From positions 1 to 24,106 of the forward strand of contig CAYVNW010000038.1 in the NCBI GenBank assembly GCA_964452915.1: a stretch of DNA of 24,106 nucleotides. The letters are read 5' to 3'. The position numbers were made by a program, and so were the translations under genes. Shown piece after piece: positions 13,595-21,207 of the stretch. This stretch comes from Colivivens sp964452915 (lineage in GTDB: Bacteria; Bacteroidota; Bacteroidia; Bacteroidales; Bacteroidaceae). Under the pieces are notes generated by a model. It ran no database searches. It was given only the letters and a program-made list of their open reading frames with translations, and was not told the DNA's origin. Every line of letters starts with the position of its first letter. The first letter of the stretch is position 1.

Positions 13595-13602
13595 CAAATA
13601 TA
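13595..13602 (-). promoter_or_regulatory. -7 promoter element of the GH43/SGNH gene
   Basis: Minus-strand TATATTTG matches TAnnTTTG, about 36 bases ahead of the start at 13558. Confidence 0.6.
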
Positions 13603-13661
13603 CTATATTATTTGATTCGACACGGGGAAAATCAGCATTTATTGAAAAAATTCTTAATAGG

Positions 13662-13694
13662 TTTGCAGGGAATGGCAAATAATGATTATCTTTG
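13662..13694 (+). promoter_or_regulatory. Promoter of the carboxymuconolactone-decarboxylase-like gene
   Basis: TTTG (13662-13665), 21-bp spacer, TATCTTTG (13687-13694): a full match to the Bacteroidetes TTTG/TAnnTTTG promoter. It overlaps the upstream extension of the open frame, which supports the start at 13722. Confidence 0.75.
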
Positions 13695-13721
13695 CAAAGT
13701 AACATAAAACCTATAATCGAA

Positions 13722-14510
13722 ATGAGAGAGATAAAAATTACCAAGCGAGCTCACGAGGAAATGCGGCGATTGTTTTCCTCAAGCCGGTCAAAAATCAATA
13801 ACCTACACACAGATCCCGAACTATCTGAAATCGTAAATAACTTTGCATTCGACAACACACTTGCCAAGACAGACGGCATAGTATTGGAAAAGACACGTGT
13901 TATGTGTCTGCTTGCCACTATGATAGGATGCAACGCAATAAATGAATTCAAGCAGTTTGTAGATGCCTGCCTCAACGTAGGAGTGAAGCCTCGCGAAATA
14001 CGTGAGATTGTATACATGGCTTATCCTTATGTTGGAGCCGCTCTACTGGTCGACTACAACCTGCTTATGAATGACATTTTCGAAAATAACGGCATACGCC
14101 TGCCACTCGACCCTCAGAATACAGTAAACTCCGATGAGGAGGCATTGGAAAAAGGAAAGGAATTGCTTGATGAGACATTCGGTCCGGGCTCAGTAGACAG
14201 TCTTATTGCAGCTGCTCCAAAAGGTCAAGAGCACCTTACAACTTTTATGGCAGAGTATTGCTTCGGACGTTTCTATACACGTACAGGTATCGACCCGCAG
14301 CACCGTGAGCTAATTGCTTTCTGCCTGCTTGCAGCAATGGGAGGTTGTGACGACCGTCTGCTTGTACATGCCCGTGGATGTAAAAACCATAACATATCAA
14401 AAGACGAGATGATTGCCGTTTGCACCATTGTATTGCCATGGATTGGATTTCCAAGGACTTTAAATGCTGTTTCCATTATAAACAAGGCATATCACACTCA
14501 GATTATGTAA
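13722..14510 (+). CDS. Carboxymuconolactone decarboxylase-like protein (two CMD domains)
   Basis: A 262-residue protein with two all-helical carboxymuconolactone-decarboxylase/AhpD-like halves. In the first (about 20-130) LEKTRVMCLLATMIGCNA and the helix REIREIVYMAYPYVG fit the family. In the second (about 150-255) HRELIAFCLLAAMGGCDD, LLVHARGC and KDEMIAVCTIVLPWIGFPRTLNA fit it more clearly. The redox CxxC of AhpD is absent, so it is not an obvious peroxidase partner. Many duplicated CMD proteins in Bacteroidales are annotated as decarboxylases without proof. The frame is open 10 codons further up with a TTG, but that overlaps the -7 element, so ATG at 13722 is chosen. It stands alone between a divergent GH43 gene and a shared terminator. 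Confidence 0.85.
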   Translation: MREIKITKRAHEEMRRLFSSSRSKINNLHTDPELSEIVNNFAFDNTLAKTDGIVLEKTRVMCLLATMIGCNAINEFKQFVDACLNVGVKPREIREIVYMAYPYVGAALLVDYNLLMNDIFENNGIRLPLDPQNTVNSDEEALEKGKELLDETFGPGSVDSLIAAAPKGQEHLTTFMAEYCFGRFYTRTGIDPQHRELIAFCLLAAMGGCDDRLLVHARGCKNHNISKDEMIAVCTIVLPWIGFPRTLNAVSIINKAYHTQIM

Positions 14511-14540
14511 GCAAACATTTTCATGTGAACCGAATAAAAT

Positions 14541-14572
14541 TAAAGGGGTACGTCATTCAACGCACCCCTTTA
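14541..14572. terminator. Bidirectional terminator between convergent genes
   Basis: TAAAGGGGT (14541-14549) pairs perfectly with ACCCCTTTA (14564-14572). It lies between the CMD-like gene (stop 14510) and the kdsD stop codon (14596) and has A/T-rich flanks on both sides. Confidence 0.75.
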
Positions 14573-14595
14573 TTGTCTCATATACAAAGTCAAAG

Positions 14596-15552
14596 TCAGT
14601 TCATTATTGCGAAATAGTCAACGATCCCCAACAAGTGATTGTCTTTATCCACAACCAACAATGAGTGAATCTTATTTTTGTGGAACATATATTGGATTTG
14701 TGTAAGTTTTGCTTCAGGGTTAATTGTCTTAGGATGTTTTGTCATAGCGTCTGAAACTGTCAAATTAAGAAAATTGGATTTGGCACCCTCAACAGCCCTG
14801 CGTATGTCACCATCAGTGATTATACCCTCGATAGTATCTCCTACCATGACAACTCCGAGTCCTAACTTGCCGCTACTTATCATAATCAAAGCATCAACAA
14901 GTTTCATGTCAGGAGGTATTATAGGCAGGTTCTCCGTGTACATGACATCCTTGACCGTAGTAACAAGTTTCTTACCCAAAGTTCCTCCGGGATGGAATTT
15001 AGCAAAGTCTCTCGCCTTGAAATGACGCAGTTCTATAAGTACGCAAGCCAAAGCATCGCCCATCGCCATTGCAGCGGTAGTCGACGAAGTCGGTGCAAGG
15101 TTCAACGGGCAGGCTTCTTTTCCCACGCTTACATTTATATGATATGCTGAATGACGCGCAAGCAACGATTCAGGATTACCCACTAAAGAAACAATAGGAA
15201 TTTTCCTTTCCTCAAGGAACGAAGCCATGCACAAGATTTCGTCCGACATACCTGAATTGGATATCAACAAGGCCATGTCGCTGTCCGTAATCATACCTAA
15301 GTCGCCATGCAATGCATCAAGAGGATTAACATAAATCGAAGGTGTTCCTGTACTTGCCAAAGTCGCTGCGATCTTCGCTGCTATATGTCCCGACTTTCCT
15401 ACGCCCGAAACTACCACATGCCCTTTACATTTGTAGATAAGCGATATTACTCCATCAAAGTTCTCATCAAGTTTAGGTATCAAGTCCAACAAAGCTTGCG
15501 ACTCATCCCGCAAGCATTTAGTCGCTATTTCTCTCATTTCCATAATCGTCAT
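14596..15552 (-). CDS. kdsD: D-arabinose 5-phosphate isomerase (KpsF/GutQ family)
   Basis: A 318-residue protein with an N-terminal SIS sugar-isomerase domain (about 35-165: VVVSGVGKSGHIAAKIAATL, ISNSG-SDE, PTSSTTAAMAMGDAL) and two CBS domains (about 200-318). It converts ribulose 5-phosphate to arabinose 5-phosphate, the first step to KDO of lipopolysaccharide. Residues matching the known catalytic histidines are His82 (LDALHGDLG) and His187 (KFHPGGTLGKKL). Its ATG overlaps the kdsA stop codon as ATGA, so the two are translationally coupled, and the next enzyme of the same pathway is its neighbour, which supports the assignment. It is the last gene of the operon, before a terminator. Confidence 0.94.
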   Translation of the reverse strand: MTIMEMREIATKCLRDESQALLDLIPKLDENFDGVISLIYKCKGHVVVSGVGKSGHIAAKIAATLASTGTPSIYVNPLDALHGDLGMITDSDMALLISNSGMSDEILCMASFLEERKIPIVSLVGNPESLLARHSAYHINVSVGKEACPLNLAPTSSTTAAMAMGDALACVLIELRHFKARDFAKFHPGGTLGKKLVTTVKDVMYTENLPIIPPDMKLVDALIMISSGKLGLGVVMVGDTIEGIITDGDIRRAVEGAKSNFLNLTVSDAMTKHPKTINPEAKLTQIQYMFHKNKIHSLLVVDKDNHLLGIVDYFAIMN

Positions 15553-16313
15553 TCTATCAAGGATCTTACCACATCTGCCAAATCTTTCAAATATAACATA
15601 TTAGGACCGTCGCTGAGTGCTTTTTCGGGGTTCGGATGCACTTCAAAAAAGAAGCCGTTTGCGCCAAATGCTTTTGCAGCCAAAGCCATAGCCGGCACGA
15701 ACTCTCTGTCGCCACCGGTTTTACCTCCTGCCGCGCCTGGGCGTTGTACTGAGTGAGTACAATCCATAATCACCCAATCAGCATATTTCTTCATTACAGG
15801 AATGTTGCGAAAGTCGACGATGAGGTTATTATATCCAAATGTATTTCCGCGTTCTGTCAGCCAAATGTTATCATTACCACTCTCGTGCACTTTTTGTACA
15901 GGATACTGCATATCTTCGCCACTCAGAAACTGTGCTTTTTTAATGTTAATGGTCTTTCCTGTTTTTGCTGCCGCTACAAGCAGGTCTGTCTGCCTGCAAA
16001 GGAAAGCAGGGATTTGCAACACATCAACAACCTCAGCGGCAGGTCGCGCCTGATAACTCTCATGAATATCGGTAAGCAGTTTCAAGCCGTACTTACTTTT
16101 TATATCTGACAATATTTGAAGTCCCTTTTCCATTCCAGGACCTCTATATGAATGGATTGAAGTACGGTTAGCCTTATCAAACGAGGCCTTGAATATGATA
16201 TCCACTCCGTAAAGTTCGTTCAAACCGACTAAATGCGAGGCGACTTCTTCCATTATATCCATTGACTCAATTACGCATGGGCCCGCTATTATTTTTATAT
16301 TCTTATTCATCAT
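15549..16313 (-). CDS. kdsA: 3-deoxy-8-phosphooctulonate (KDO-8-P) synthase
   Basis: This 254-residue enzyme condenses arabinose 5-phosphate with phosphoenolpyruvate, in KDO/LPS synthesis. Visible are IIAGPCVIES, IFKASFDKANRTS--S-RG-G, LLTDIHE, DVLQIPAFLCRQTDLL, NIKKAQFLS, LTERG--FGYNNL, DCTHSVQ-PG and FFFEVHPNPEKALSDGPNM. Cys13 in AGPC is the position that separates metal-dependent (Cys) from metal-independent (Asn) forms, so this is likely a metal-dependent enzyme. It overlaps the preceding phosphopantetheinyl transferase gene by 11 bases and kdsD by 3. Length is slightly below the usual 270-280 residues. Confidence 0.96.
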   Translation of the reverse strand: MMNKNIKIIAGPCVIESMDIMEEVASHLVGLNELYGVDIIFKASFDKANRTSIHSYRGPGMEKGLQILSDIKSKYGLKLLTDIHESYQARPAAEVVDVLQIPAFLCRQTDLLVAAAKTGKTINIKKAQFLSGEDMQYPVQKVHESGNDNIWLTERGNTFGYNNLIVDFRNIPVMKKYADWVIMDCTHSVQRPGAAGGKTGGDREFVPAMALAAKAFGANGFFFEVHPNPEKALSDGPNMLYLKDLADVVRSLIE

Positions 16314-16974
16314 CTTCCATCTTGGTGTACGTCAGCACGAATTCCTCAAACACCTTATATTTTATATGATACATATCATGTTTCTTCAAATCTTCCACTT
16401 CAAAGCTGCCTTCATATTGCATCTCATCAAAAGGATACACTTTCAGATCATCAACGAAGTTTACCCTGTTTCTTTCGAGTACTTTGAATACAGACTCTTT
16501 TGCTGACCAGTGCAACAATAACCCGACAGTAGTATTAGCGGTCTCGTCGTCTCTTACAAAGCGGTTTTTAACCCTCCAGATACGTGGCAGTTCTGTTTTT
16601 GTATATGCTAAAAAATCACCTGATACGTCAGGTTCCATTTGCTCGACATCTATTCCGACGGGAGTCTTTTCTGACAATGCGATTGCTACATAACCTTTAG
16701 TATGCGAGATACTGATGTTCAGTTCTTCGTAATCGTGAAGCATAGGTTTGCCGTCGTCTGTATACAATATTTCAATTTGCCTGCCCAGCACGCAACAAAG
16801 CAACACCCGTACCGCAGTCCATTCTATTATACGGCTTTTAGAACTGAAATTTGCCTCGGCCTCACTTCTCACTAAGTCGGCATCGGGCAACAATGACAAC
16901 AGTTCATCATAATCCTCGGTGACATGCCATACGGCGATACGTACATCACCTATTTGTTTATCGAAATACAGCAT
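16303..16974 (-). CDS. Sfp-type 4'-phosphopantetheinyl transferase
   Basis: This 223-residue enzyme would attach the phosphopantetheine arm of CoA to acyl or peptidyl carrier proteins. The signature is VGIDVEQ (Asp109, Glu111, Mg2+ ligands) and LLHWSAKESVFK (Trp156, Lys159, Glu160, Lys164), with the upstream NISISHTKGYVAIAL block. This is the two-half Sfp layout rather than the short AcpS type. The gene starts inside the ssb stop codon (TGATG) and overlaps kdsA at its end, so it is cotranscribed. Its targets cannot be told from the sequence; no carrier protein gene or polyketide cluster is in view, so fatty-acid ACP is a plausible target. Confidence 0.9.
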   Translation of the reverse strand: MLYFDKQIGDVRIAVWHVTEDYDELLSLLPDADLVRSEAEANFSSKSRIIEWTAVRVLLCCVLGRQIEILYTDDGKPMLHDYEELNISISHTKGYVAIALSEKTPVGIDVEQMEPDVSGDFLAYTKTELPRIWRVKNRFVRDDETANTTVGLLLHWSAKESVFKVLERNRVNFVDDLKVYPFDEMQYEGSFEVEDLKKHDMYHIKYKVFEEFVLTYTKMEDDE

Positions 16975-17390
16975 CAGAACGGTAGGTCTTCGTTGTTGTC
17001 TTGTGATGGTTTGGAAGACACCGGTGTTTCTTTAACTGTCTGTTGTACAGATTGTGATTTGGGAGTCAACATCTCCATGTTGTTAACCAATATCTCAACC
17101 AACTGCCTGTGGATGCCTTGTTTGTCGTCGTAACTTCGGGTTTGTATCTTACCTTCCACAAACAGTTTGTCACCTTTATGTACATACTTCTCGACTGTTT
17201 CAGCCAGCTTGTCCCAGAAAATGAGACTATGCCATTCAGCTCTTTCCGGCACACGTGTTCCATCGCGCATTGTATAGCCACGATCGGTTGTAGCAAGTCT
17301 GACAGATGCCACACAAACTCCTGTGTCAAGATACCTGACAGTTGGTTCCTGCCCGACATTTCCAATAAGCATTACTTTATTTAAAGACAT
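16974..17390 (-). CDS. ssb: Single-stranded DNA-binding protein
   Basis: A 138-residue SSB. The OB fold (about 1-108) shows LNKVMLIGNVGQEPTVRYLDTG, A--RLATTDRG, EWHSLIFWDKLAETVEKYVHKGDKLFVEGK and QTRSYDDKQG. A short polar linker with Gln/Ser and the acidic C-terminal tip NNEDLPF follow; the tip is the docking site for replication and repair partners. It lies between aroC (10-base overlap) and the phosphopantetheinyl transferase gene (1-base overlap). Bacteroidales often carry additional SSB paralogues on mobile elements; the operon location suggests a chromosomal housekeeping copy. Confidence 0.95.
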   Translation of the reverse strand: MSLNKVMLIGNVGQEPTVRYLDTGVCVASVRLATTDRGYTMRDGTRVPERAEWHSLIFWDKLAETVEKYVHKGDKLFVEGKIQTRSYDDKQGIHRQLVEILVNNMEMLTPKSQSVQQTVKETPVSSKPSQDNNEDLPF

Positions 17391-18409
17391 ATTATTCTCG
17401 TTTTGTTAATCATATAGTAATCAAGTATAGTCATTGCAGCCATAGCCTCAACTATAGGGACTGCGCGCACCAACACACATGGATCGTGACGGCCAGTGGC
17501 TGTAAATGTCACCTCATCACCGTTTTTCGTCACAGTGTGTTGTTCTCTAAGAATCGTAGGCACAGGCTTGAAGAGCACTCTGAAATTGATGTCTTCCCCA
17601 TTGCTTATACCGCCCTGTATGCCTCCGCTATGGTTTGTTCTGGTCCGGATAACGCCACCGTCATTGTAAAACTCATCATTGAGTTGTGAACCGGTTAAGC
17701 CCACACCCCGGAAGCCGTCGCCCAAGTCAAAGCCTTTTACTGCATTTATTGACAACATGGCAGCACCGAGAGCTGCATTCAGTTTTCCGAATACAGGTTC
17801 GCCAAGCCCTACGGGACAGTTCTTTATCGTTCCGCCAATAATTCCGCCTATACTGTCGTTTTGCTTTCTTACTTCTCCGACAATTGCCTCCATTTGCTGA
17901 CGCCGTTCCTCTGCTGTGCCTGTCAAGACATGTCCACCTACTTGTAATATCTCGGCAGTCACAGTTATACCCAACTGATTAAGCACCAATTTAGCGAAAG
18001 CACCTCCGACGACACGGCACAGAGTCTCACGCGCAGATGTACGTCCTCCGCCACGATAATCACGTATGCCATACTTCATTTGATAAGTATAGTCAGCATG
18101 AGAAGGCCGGTATAAGTCTTTTATGTTAGAATAATCCGCTGAATGATGGTCGGCATTGCGTACGATAAACCCTATTGGTGTACCCGTGGAAATACCTTCG
18201 AACACTCCTGATAATATTTCCACTTTATCAGCTTCTTTCCTTGCTGTAGTAAGCGGACCTTGCCCCGGACGCCTCCGGTCTAATTCCGACTGTACAAATT
18301 CCATGTCTACAGTTACCCCAGAAGGAAATCCGTCGATGATTCCTCCGAGCGCTGCGCCATGACTTTCACCGAATGTGGTCAATCTGTATATATTTCCGAA
18401 TGTATTCAC
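17381..18409 (-). CDS. aroC: Chorismate synthase
   Basis: A 342-residue protein converting EPSP to chorismate with reduced FMN, the last shared step to aromatic amino acids. Signatures: FGESHG (His17), RRRPGQG (45-51), RPSHADYTYQMKYG (101-114), the GGGRTSARET loop (about 120-129) and FTATGRHDPCVLVRAVP-VEAM near the end. Length is slightly short for the family because the C-terminal tail after the conserved helix is brief. The start codon follows the slyD stop by 12 bases; the 3' end overlaps the ssb start by 10 bases. It is the second gene of the six-gene operon. Confidence 0.97.
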   Translation of the reverse strand: MNTFGNIYRLTTFGESHGAALGGIIDGFPSGVTVDMEFVQSELDRRRPGQGPLTTARKEADKVEILSGVFEGISTGTPIGFIVRNADHHSADYSNIKDLYRPSHADYTYQMKYGIRDYRGGGRTSARETLCRVVGGAFAKLVLNQLGITVTAEILQVGGHVLTGTAEERRQQMEAIVGEVRKQNDSIGGIIGGTIKNCPVGLGEPVFGKLNAALGAAMLSINAVKGFDLGDGFRGVGLTGSQLNDEFYNDGGVIRTRTNHSGGIQGGISNGEDINFRVLFKPVPTILREQHTVTKNGDEVTFTATGRHDPCVLVRAVPIVEAMAAMTILDYYMINKTRIICL

Positions 18410-18421
18410 AATTGCAACTCA

Positions 18422-18997
18422 TTAATTACATCCTTCACAACCGCCGTCTTCGCTTCCGCAACAACCGCCACTGCATCCACCGTTGCAACCGCTGCAGCCG
18501 CCTCCGATCATATTAATCATATCGGAAATCTCCTGGTTTGACGCTTCACGGTGGGTAACGACAGTACCAACGAAATGTAAATCATGTCCTGCATGCGGAT
18601 GGTTCAAGTCTACAGTAACAGTATCTTTCTTTATTTCAAGAATGATTCCATTGAACTGACGTCCGTCTTCTGACTGAAGGGTAACAACTTTTCCCTCTGC
18701 GATATTATCATAATCAAATTTGCCATCAACCATGAATATAGACTTAGGGACATCCATCATCAATTCATCTCTAACCTCACCATAAGCATCTTTGCACGGT
18801 ATAACAAAATCGAATGTATCACCAACCGACAACGGATCTATAGCGTTTTCGAAAGCGGGCAATACGCACCCAAGTTTACTGATAAACATGAACGGATGTT
18901 CAGCAGTACACTCTTCTGTCAATTCTTCTTTTATGTCTTCGCCGTCACTTACGTAAAGTTTATATGCTACTGTTATGTAGTTATTTTTAGTTGCCAT
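18422..18997 (-). CDS. slyD: SlyD-like FKBP peptidyl-prolyl isomerase with Cys-rich tail
   Basis: This 191-residue protein matches the SlyD type of FKBP: VAYKLYVSDGE at the start, PFMFISKLG-VLPAFE-A--PLSVGD, an inserted flap domain (about 68-128) with chaperone function, then the returning FKBP strand DLNHPHAGHDLHFVGTVV. It would isomerise prolyl bonds and chaperone folding in the cytoplasm. The C-terminal tail (165-191) is Gly/Cys-rich with seven cysteines (168, 171, 175, 179, 180, 187, 190), giving CSGC, CC and CEGC patterns. In E. coli SlyD the tail is His-rich and binds nickel; here only cysteines are present, so a soft metal is more likely. It is the first gene of the operon, with a promoter just upstream. 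Confidence 0.92.
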   Translation of the reverse strand: MATKNNYITVAYKLYVSDGEDIKEELTEECTAEHPFMFISKLGCVLPAFENAIDPLSVGDTFDFVIPCKDAYGEVRDELMMDVPKSIFMVDGKFDYDNIAEGKVVTLQSEDGRQFNGIILEIKKDTVTVDLNHPHAGHDLHFVGTVVTHREASNQEISDMINMIGGGCSGCNGGCSGGCCGSEDGGCEGCN

Positions 18998-19022
18998 CTA
19001 TTTTCTTATTTAAATTTCTCTG

Positions 19023-19030
19023 CAAATATA
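19023..19030 (-). promoter_or_regulatory. -7 promoter element of the slyD operon
   Basis: Minus-strand TATATTTG fits TAnnTTTG, 25 bases ahead of the slyD start codon. It is 22 bp from the divergent plus-strand -7 element at 19053, so the two promoters share sequence. Confidence 0.65.
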
Positions 19031-19052
19031 CAAATAAATGAAGAAGATTCAC

Positions 19053-19060
19053 TACTTTTG
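19053..19060 (+). promoter_or_regulatory. -7 promoter element of the head-GIN lipoprotein gene
   Basis: TACTTTTG matches TAnnTTTG, 31 bases ahead of the ATG at 19092. It lies inside the longer open frame that starts at 19038, which argues against that earlier start. Confidence 0.65.
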
Positions 19061-19091
19061 CAAAGAAATTAATAAAGAGACATACAAAACG

Positions 19092-19934
19092 ATGCATACA
19101 ACAATTCAATATCATTTGTTTTTAGCAATTACATGTGCGTTCTTGCTAATTGGTTGCCGGCACTCAGGAAAAAGCGGAAGTACTAACGAGAATGTTCAAG
19201 TCCAAGTGGGTGATACGATCATCAATAAAGTTAGGAAGCCTGTAAACTTCTCCGGGACTTTCTACCAAATAACCAACTTGGGAACTACTAACATCATTTT
19301 TAAACAGGGGCCATACAATCTCGAAGTGGAAGGACCGGAGGGTTCTGTCGATGATCTGGCGTTTTCCATTGATTACAACGTCTTGACTGTAAGCATGAAG
19401 AACGAGGAAAAGATTGATATGAACCAATTCAACAATAACAAAGATAAACTCACAGTATATATATCATGTCCTAAGCTCCAAGCAATTGCGGCTTGCGGAA
19501 CAGGAGACATCCGTGTAGAAGGCAGCCTAAAAGGCGATGAGTTCCATGCAGGATGTTTAGGAACAGGATCAATAAAAGCCGATACCTTGAATGTCACCAA
19601 CCTGCGATATGATTCCTCTGGAGAAGGGAACTTTTCATTTGACGCCATTAATGCAGAATCTGCATTTTTCGTACTCTCCAGCGAAGGTGCGCTTGATGGA
19701 AACATCACAGCCAAAGGTCCTGTTATCATTGACAGCAACGATAACTCACATATTTCATTAAGTGGGAAAGCCCGCAAACTGTCGTTAATCATATCAGGAG
19801 ACACTAAATGCGACTTGGGCATAAGTGCTGATTCACTGGATATCATGGCACAATCGGGCGAAATCAATCTGACAGGACAATTCAAGACAAAACACATAGA
19901 TAAAACACAAAAGGCCAAAGTAACTATGCATTAA
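19092..19934 (+). CDS. Lipoprotein with putative head-GIN (DUF2807) beta-helix domain
   Basis: A 280-residue protein starting with a lipoprotein signal peptide; the lipobox LIGC puts the acylated Cys at residue 22. The remainder is rich in beta strands and resembles the head-GIN (auto-transporter adhesin head) domain: V-NFSGTFYQITNLGTTNIIFKQ at the start, LTVYISCPKLQAIAACGTGDI, then repeated turns such as LGTGSIKADTLNVTNLRYDSSGEG and IISGDTKCDLGISADSLDIMAQSGEI. These proteins are cell-envelope proteins of unknown role. Start at 19092 is chosen over 19038 because the promoter lies between them and the signal peptide begins here. A DUF4886 gene follows after 30 bases, probably in the same transcript. 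Confidence 0.82.
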   Translation: MHTTIQYHLFLAITCAFLLIGCRHSGKSGSTNENVQVQVGDTIINKVRKPVNFSGTFYQITNLGTTNIIFKQGPYNLEVEGPEGSVDDLAFSIDYNVLTVSMKNEEKIDMNQFNNNKDKLTVYISCPKLQAIAACGTGDIRVEGSLKGDEFHAGCLGTGSIKADTLNVTNLRYDSSGEGNFSFDAINAESAFFVLSSEGALDGNITAKGPVIIDSNDNSHISLSGKARKLSLIISGDTKCDLGISADSLDIMAQSGEINLTGQFKTKHIDKTQKAKVTMH

Positions 19935-19964
19935 ATAAAAGACAAAACGAATAAAGAAGGAATA

Positions 19965-20915
19965 ATGAAACTATTAGGTTATACACGATTCGTATTTCTT
20001 GCTGTATCAATATTTCTTTTACAAGCAATACAGCCAAATAATATCACAGCGCAAACCATCGGCAATGAAAATGGTTATTTCTGCAATCCCCCATTGCCTT
20101 ATTTGCCATACAAACTCGATGTCTTGTTCATTGGCAACTCATTTTCAATCGACACAAGCACAGCACTGCCATCCATACTGAAATCAACGCGTCTGAGCAC
20201 TGTTGCCGTATATGTATTATATAAAGGTGGATGCTCAATGAAGCAACACTACGAATATTTCAAATCGAACGAGCCTGTATATGAATTATGGCAATTCGAC
20301 AGCCGAGGCGAAAGACGGTTGGAAAAGAAAACTACAATTCGTGAAGTGATGAAACGGTTTGCATATGACGTTGTAGTATTCCAACAATATTCACTGGAAT
20401 CAGGTAACTATTCATCCTACGAACCTTACCTTTCAAAGCTCATCCAAGCATATAAAATCACAACCATATCACCGCGGACTGTCTTTGCGTTCAACCAAAC
20501 GTGGGCTTATTCGTCTAAACACAAAAATATCAAGCAATATGGTTCGCCGGAAGAAATGTGGAAGAAAATTTGTTATGCATCAAACGAGATGAAGCAAAAG
20601 TCAGGTATTGATATCATTATACCATGCGGTACGGCAGTACAAAACGCCCGTCATCTCACCAGCATAACAACACAAAATGAATGGACCCGCGACAACCAGC
20701 ACATCACGCTCTACCAAGGACGTTACCTCCTTGCCTGCACCTTCTTTGAGACGATTATCGCTCCTTGTTTCAATGCCGATTTACGTGAGGATAAAACAGT
20801 CTATGGTAAGAGAAATTCAGAGATTGTTGATGAGACAAACCGGCGTTTGATACAGAACTGCGCAATCCTCGCCGTTGCCAACAACTACAACATCAGCGAA
20901 TTCGTAGGGGAATAG
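19965..20915 (+). CDS. Secreted DUF4886 SGNH-like protein
   Basis: A 316-residue protein with an N-terminal hydrophobic signal (FVFLAVSIFLLQ), cut near the ITAQ segment at about 27-30. The body is an SGNH/GDSL-like hydrolase of the DUF4886 group: LDVLFIGNSFSIDT (GNSFS 57-61, Ser59 as presumed nucleophile), a conserved DVVVFQQYSLESG block, FNQTWAY, IIIPCGTAVQNAR, and TRDNQHITLYQGRYLLAC with Asp243 and His246 as the remaining catalytic pair. The substrate is unknown; related SGNH enzymes act on carbohydrate esters. It follows the head-GIN gene by 30 bases, so the pair may be cotranscribed. Downstream is a convergent gap with a 22-bp repeat array. Confidence 0.83.
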   Translation: MKLLGYTRFVFLAVSIFLLQAIQPNNITAQTIGNENGYFCNPPLPYLPYKLDVLFIGNSFSIDTSTALPSILKSTRLSTVAVYVLYKGGCSMKQHYEYFKSNEPVYELWQFDSRGERRLEKKTTIREVMKRFAYDVVVFQQYSLESGNYSSYEPYLSKLIQAYKITTISPRTVFAFNQTWAYSSKHKNIKQYGSPEEMWKKICYASNEMKQKSGIDIIIPCGTAVQNARHLTSITTQNEWTRDNQHITLYQGRYLLACTFFETIIAPCFNADLREDKTVYGKRNSEIVDETNRRLIQNCAILAVANNYNISEFVGE

Positions 20916-20977
20916 CAGAAGAGGCACATTTGAGTCACACATGGTACCATGATTGTCGCATTAACTAAGGATCAGGC

Positions 20978-21088
20978 AACAACCTCATGAACTTCGGAGA
21001 ATAACCTCATGAACTTCGGAGAATAACCTCATGAACTTCTGGCGATAACCTAACCTGCTTCGGGGCATAACCTAATTAGCTTCGTGGC
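20978..21088. repeat. Five tandem 22/23-bp units, family 1, locus B
   Basis: Units start at 20978, 21000, 21022, 21045 and 21067; all are 22 bp except the third (23). Units 1-3 share AACCTCATGAACTTC (palindromic TCATGA core), unit 4 reads ATAACCTAACCTGCTTCGG and unit 5 ATAACCTAATTAGCTTCG. Units 4 and 5 repeat the same order as units 1 and 2 of the array at 4411-4454. The array sits between convergent genes (DUF4886, plus; LolC/E-like, minus). The units are contiguous, with no spacers. Confidence 0.8.
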
Positions 21089-21176
21089 AAAATCAAGTCA
21101 ATTACAGACATCGGCAAGTCTGCCCCCGAATAATAATTAAGCTTGTACCAGCATACCAAATTATGATGTTCTGAGT

Positions 21177-21203
21177 TTGTCTGACAGCAATATTATCAGA
21201 CAA
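21177..21203 (-). terminator. Hairpin after the LolC/E-like permease gene
   Basis: TTGTCTGA (21177-21184), 11-base loop, TCAGACAA (21196-21203), 4 bases beyond the permease stop codon. The stem is perfect but no U-run follows, so it may be a weak terminator. Confidence 0.5.
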
Positions 21204-21207
21204 GGGA

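Noticed and set aside
13692..13721. Upstream TTG start for the CMD-like gene
   Set aside because: The TTG lies inside the -7 element TATCTTTG; the ATG at 13722 gives a normal leader.
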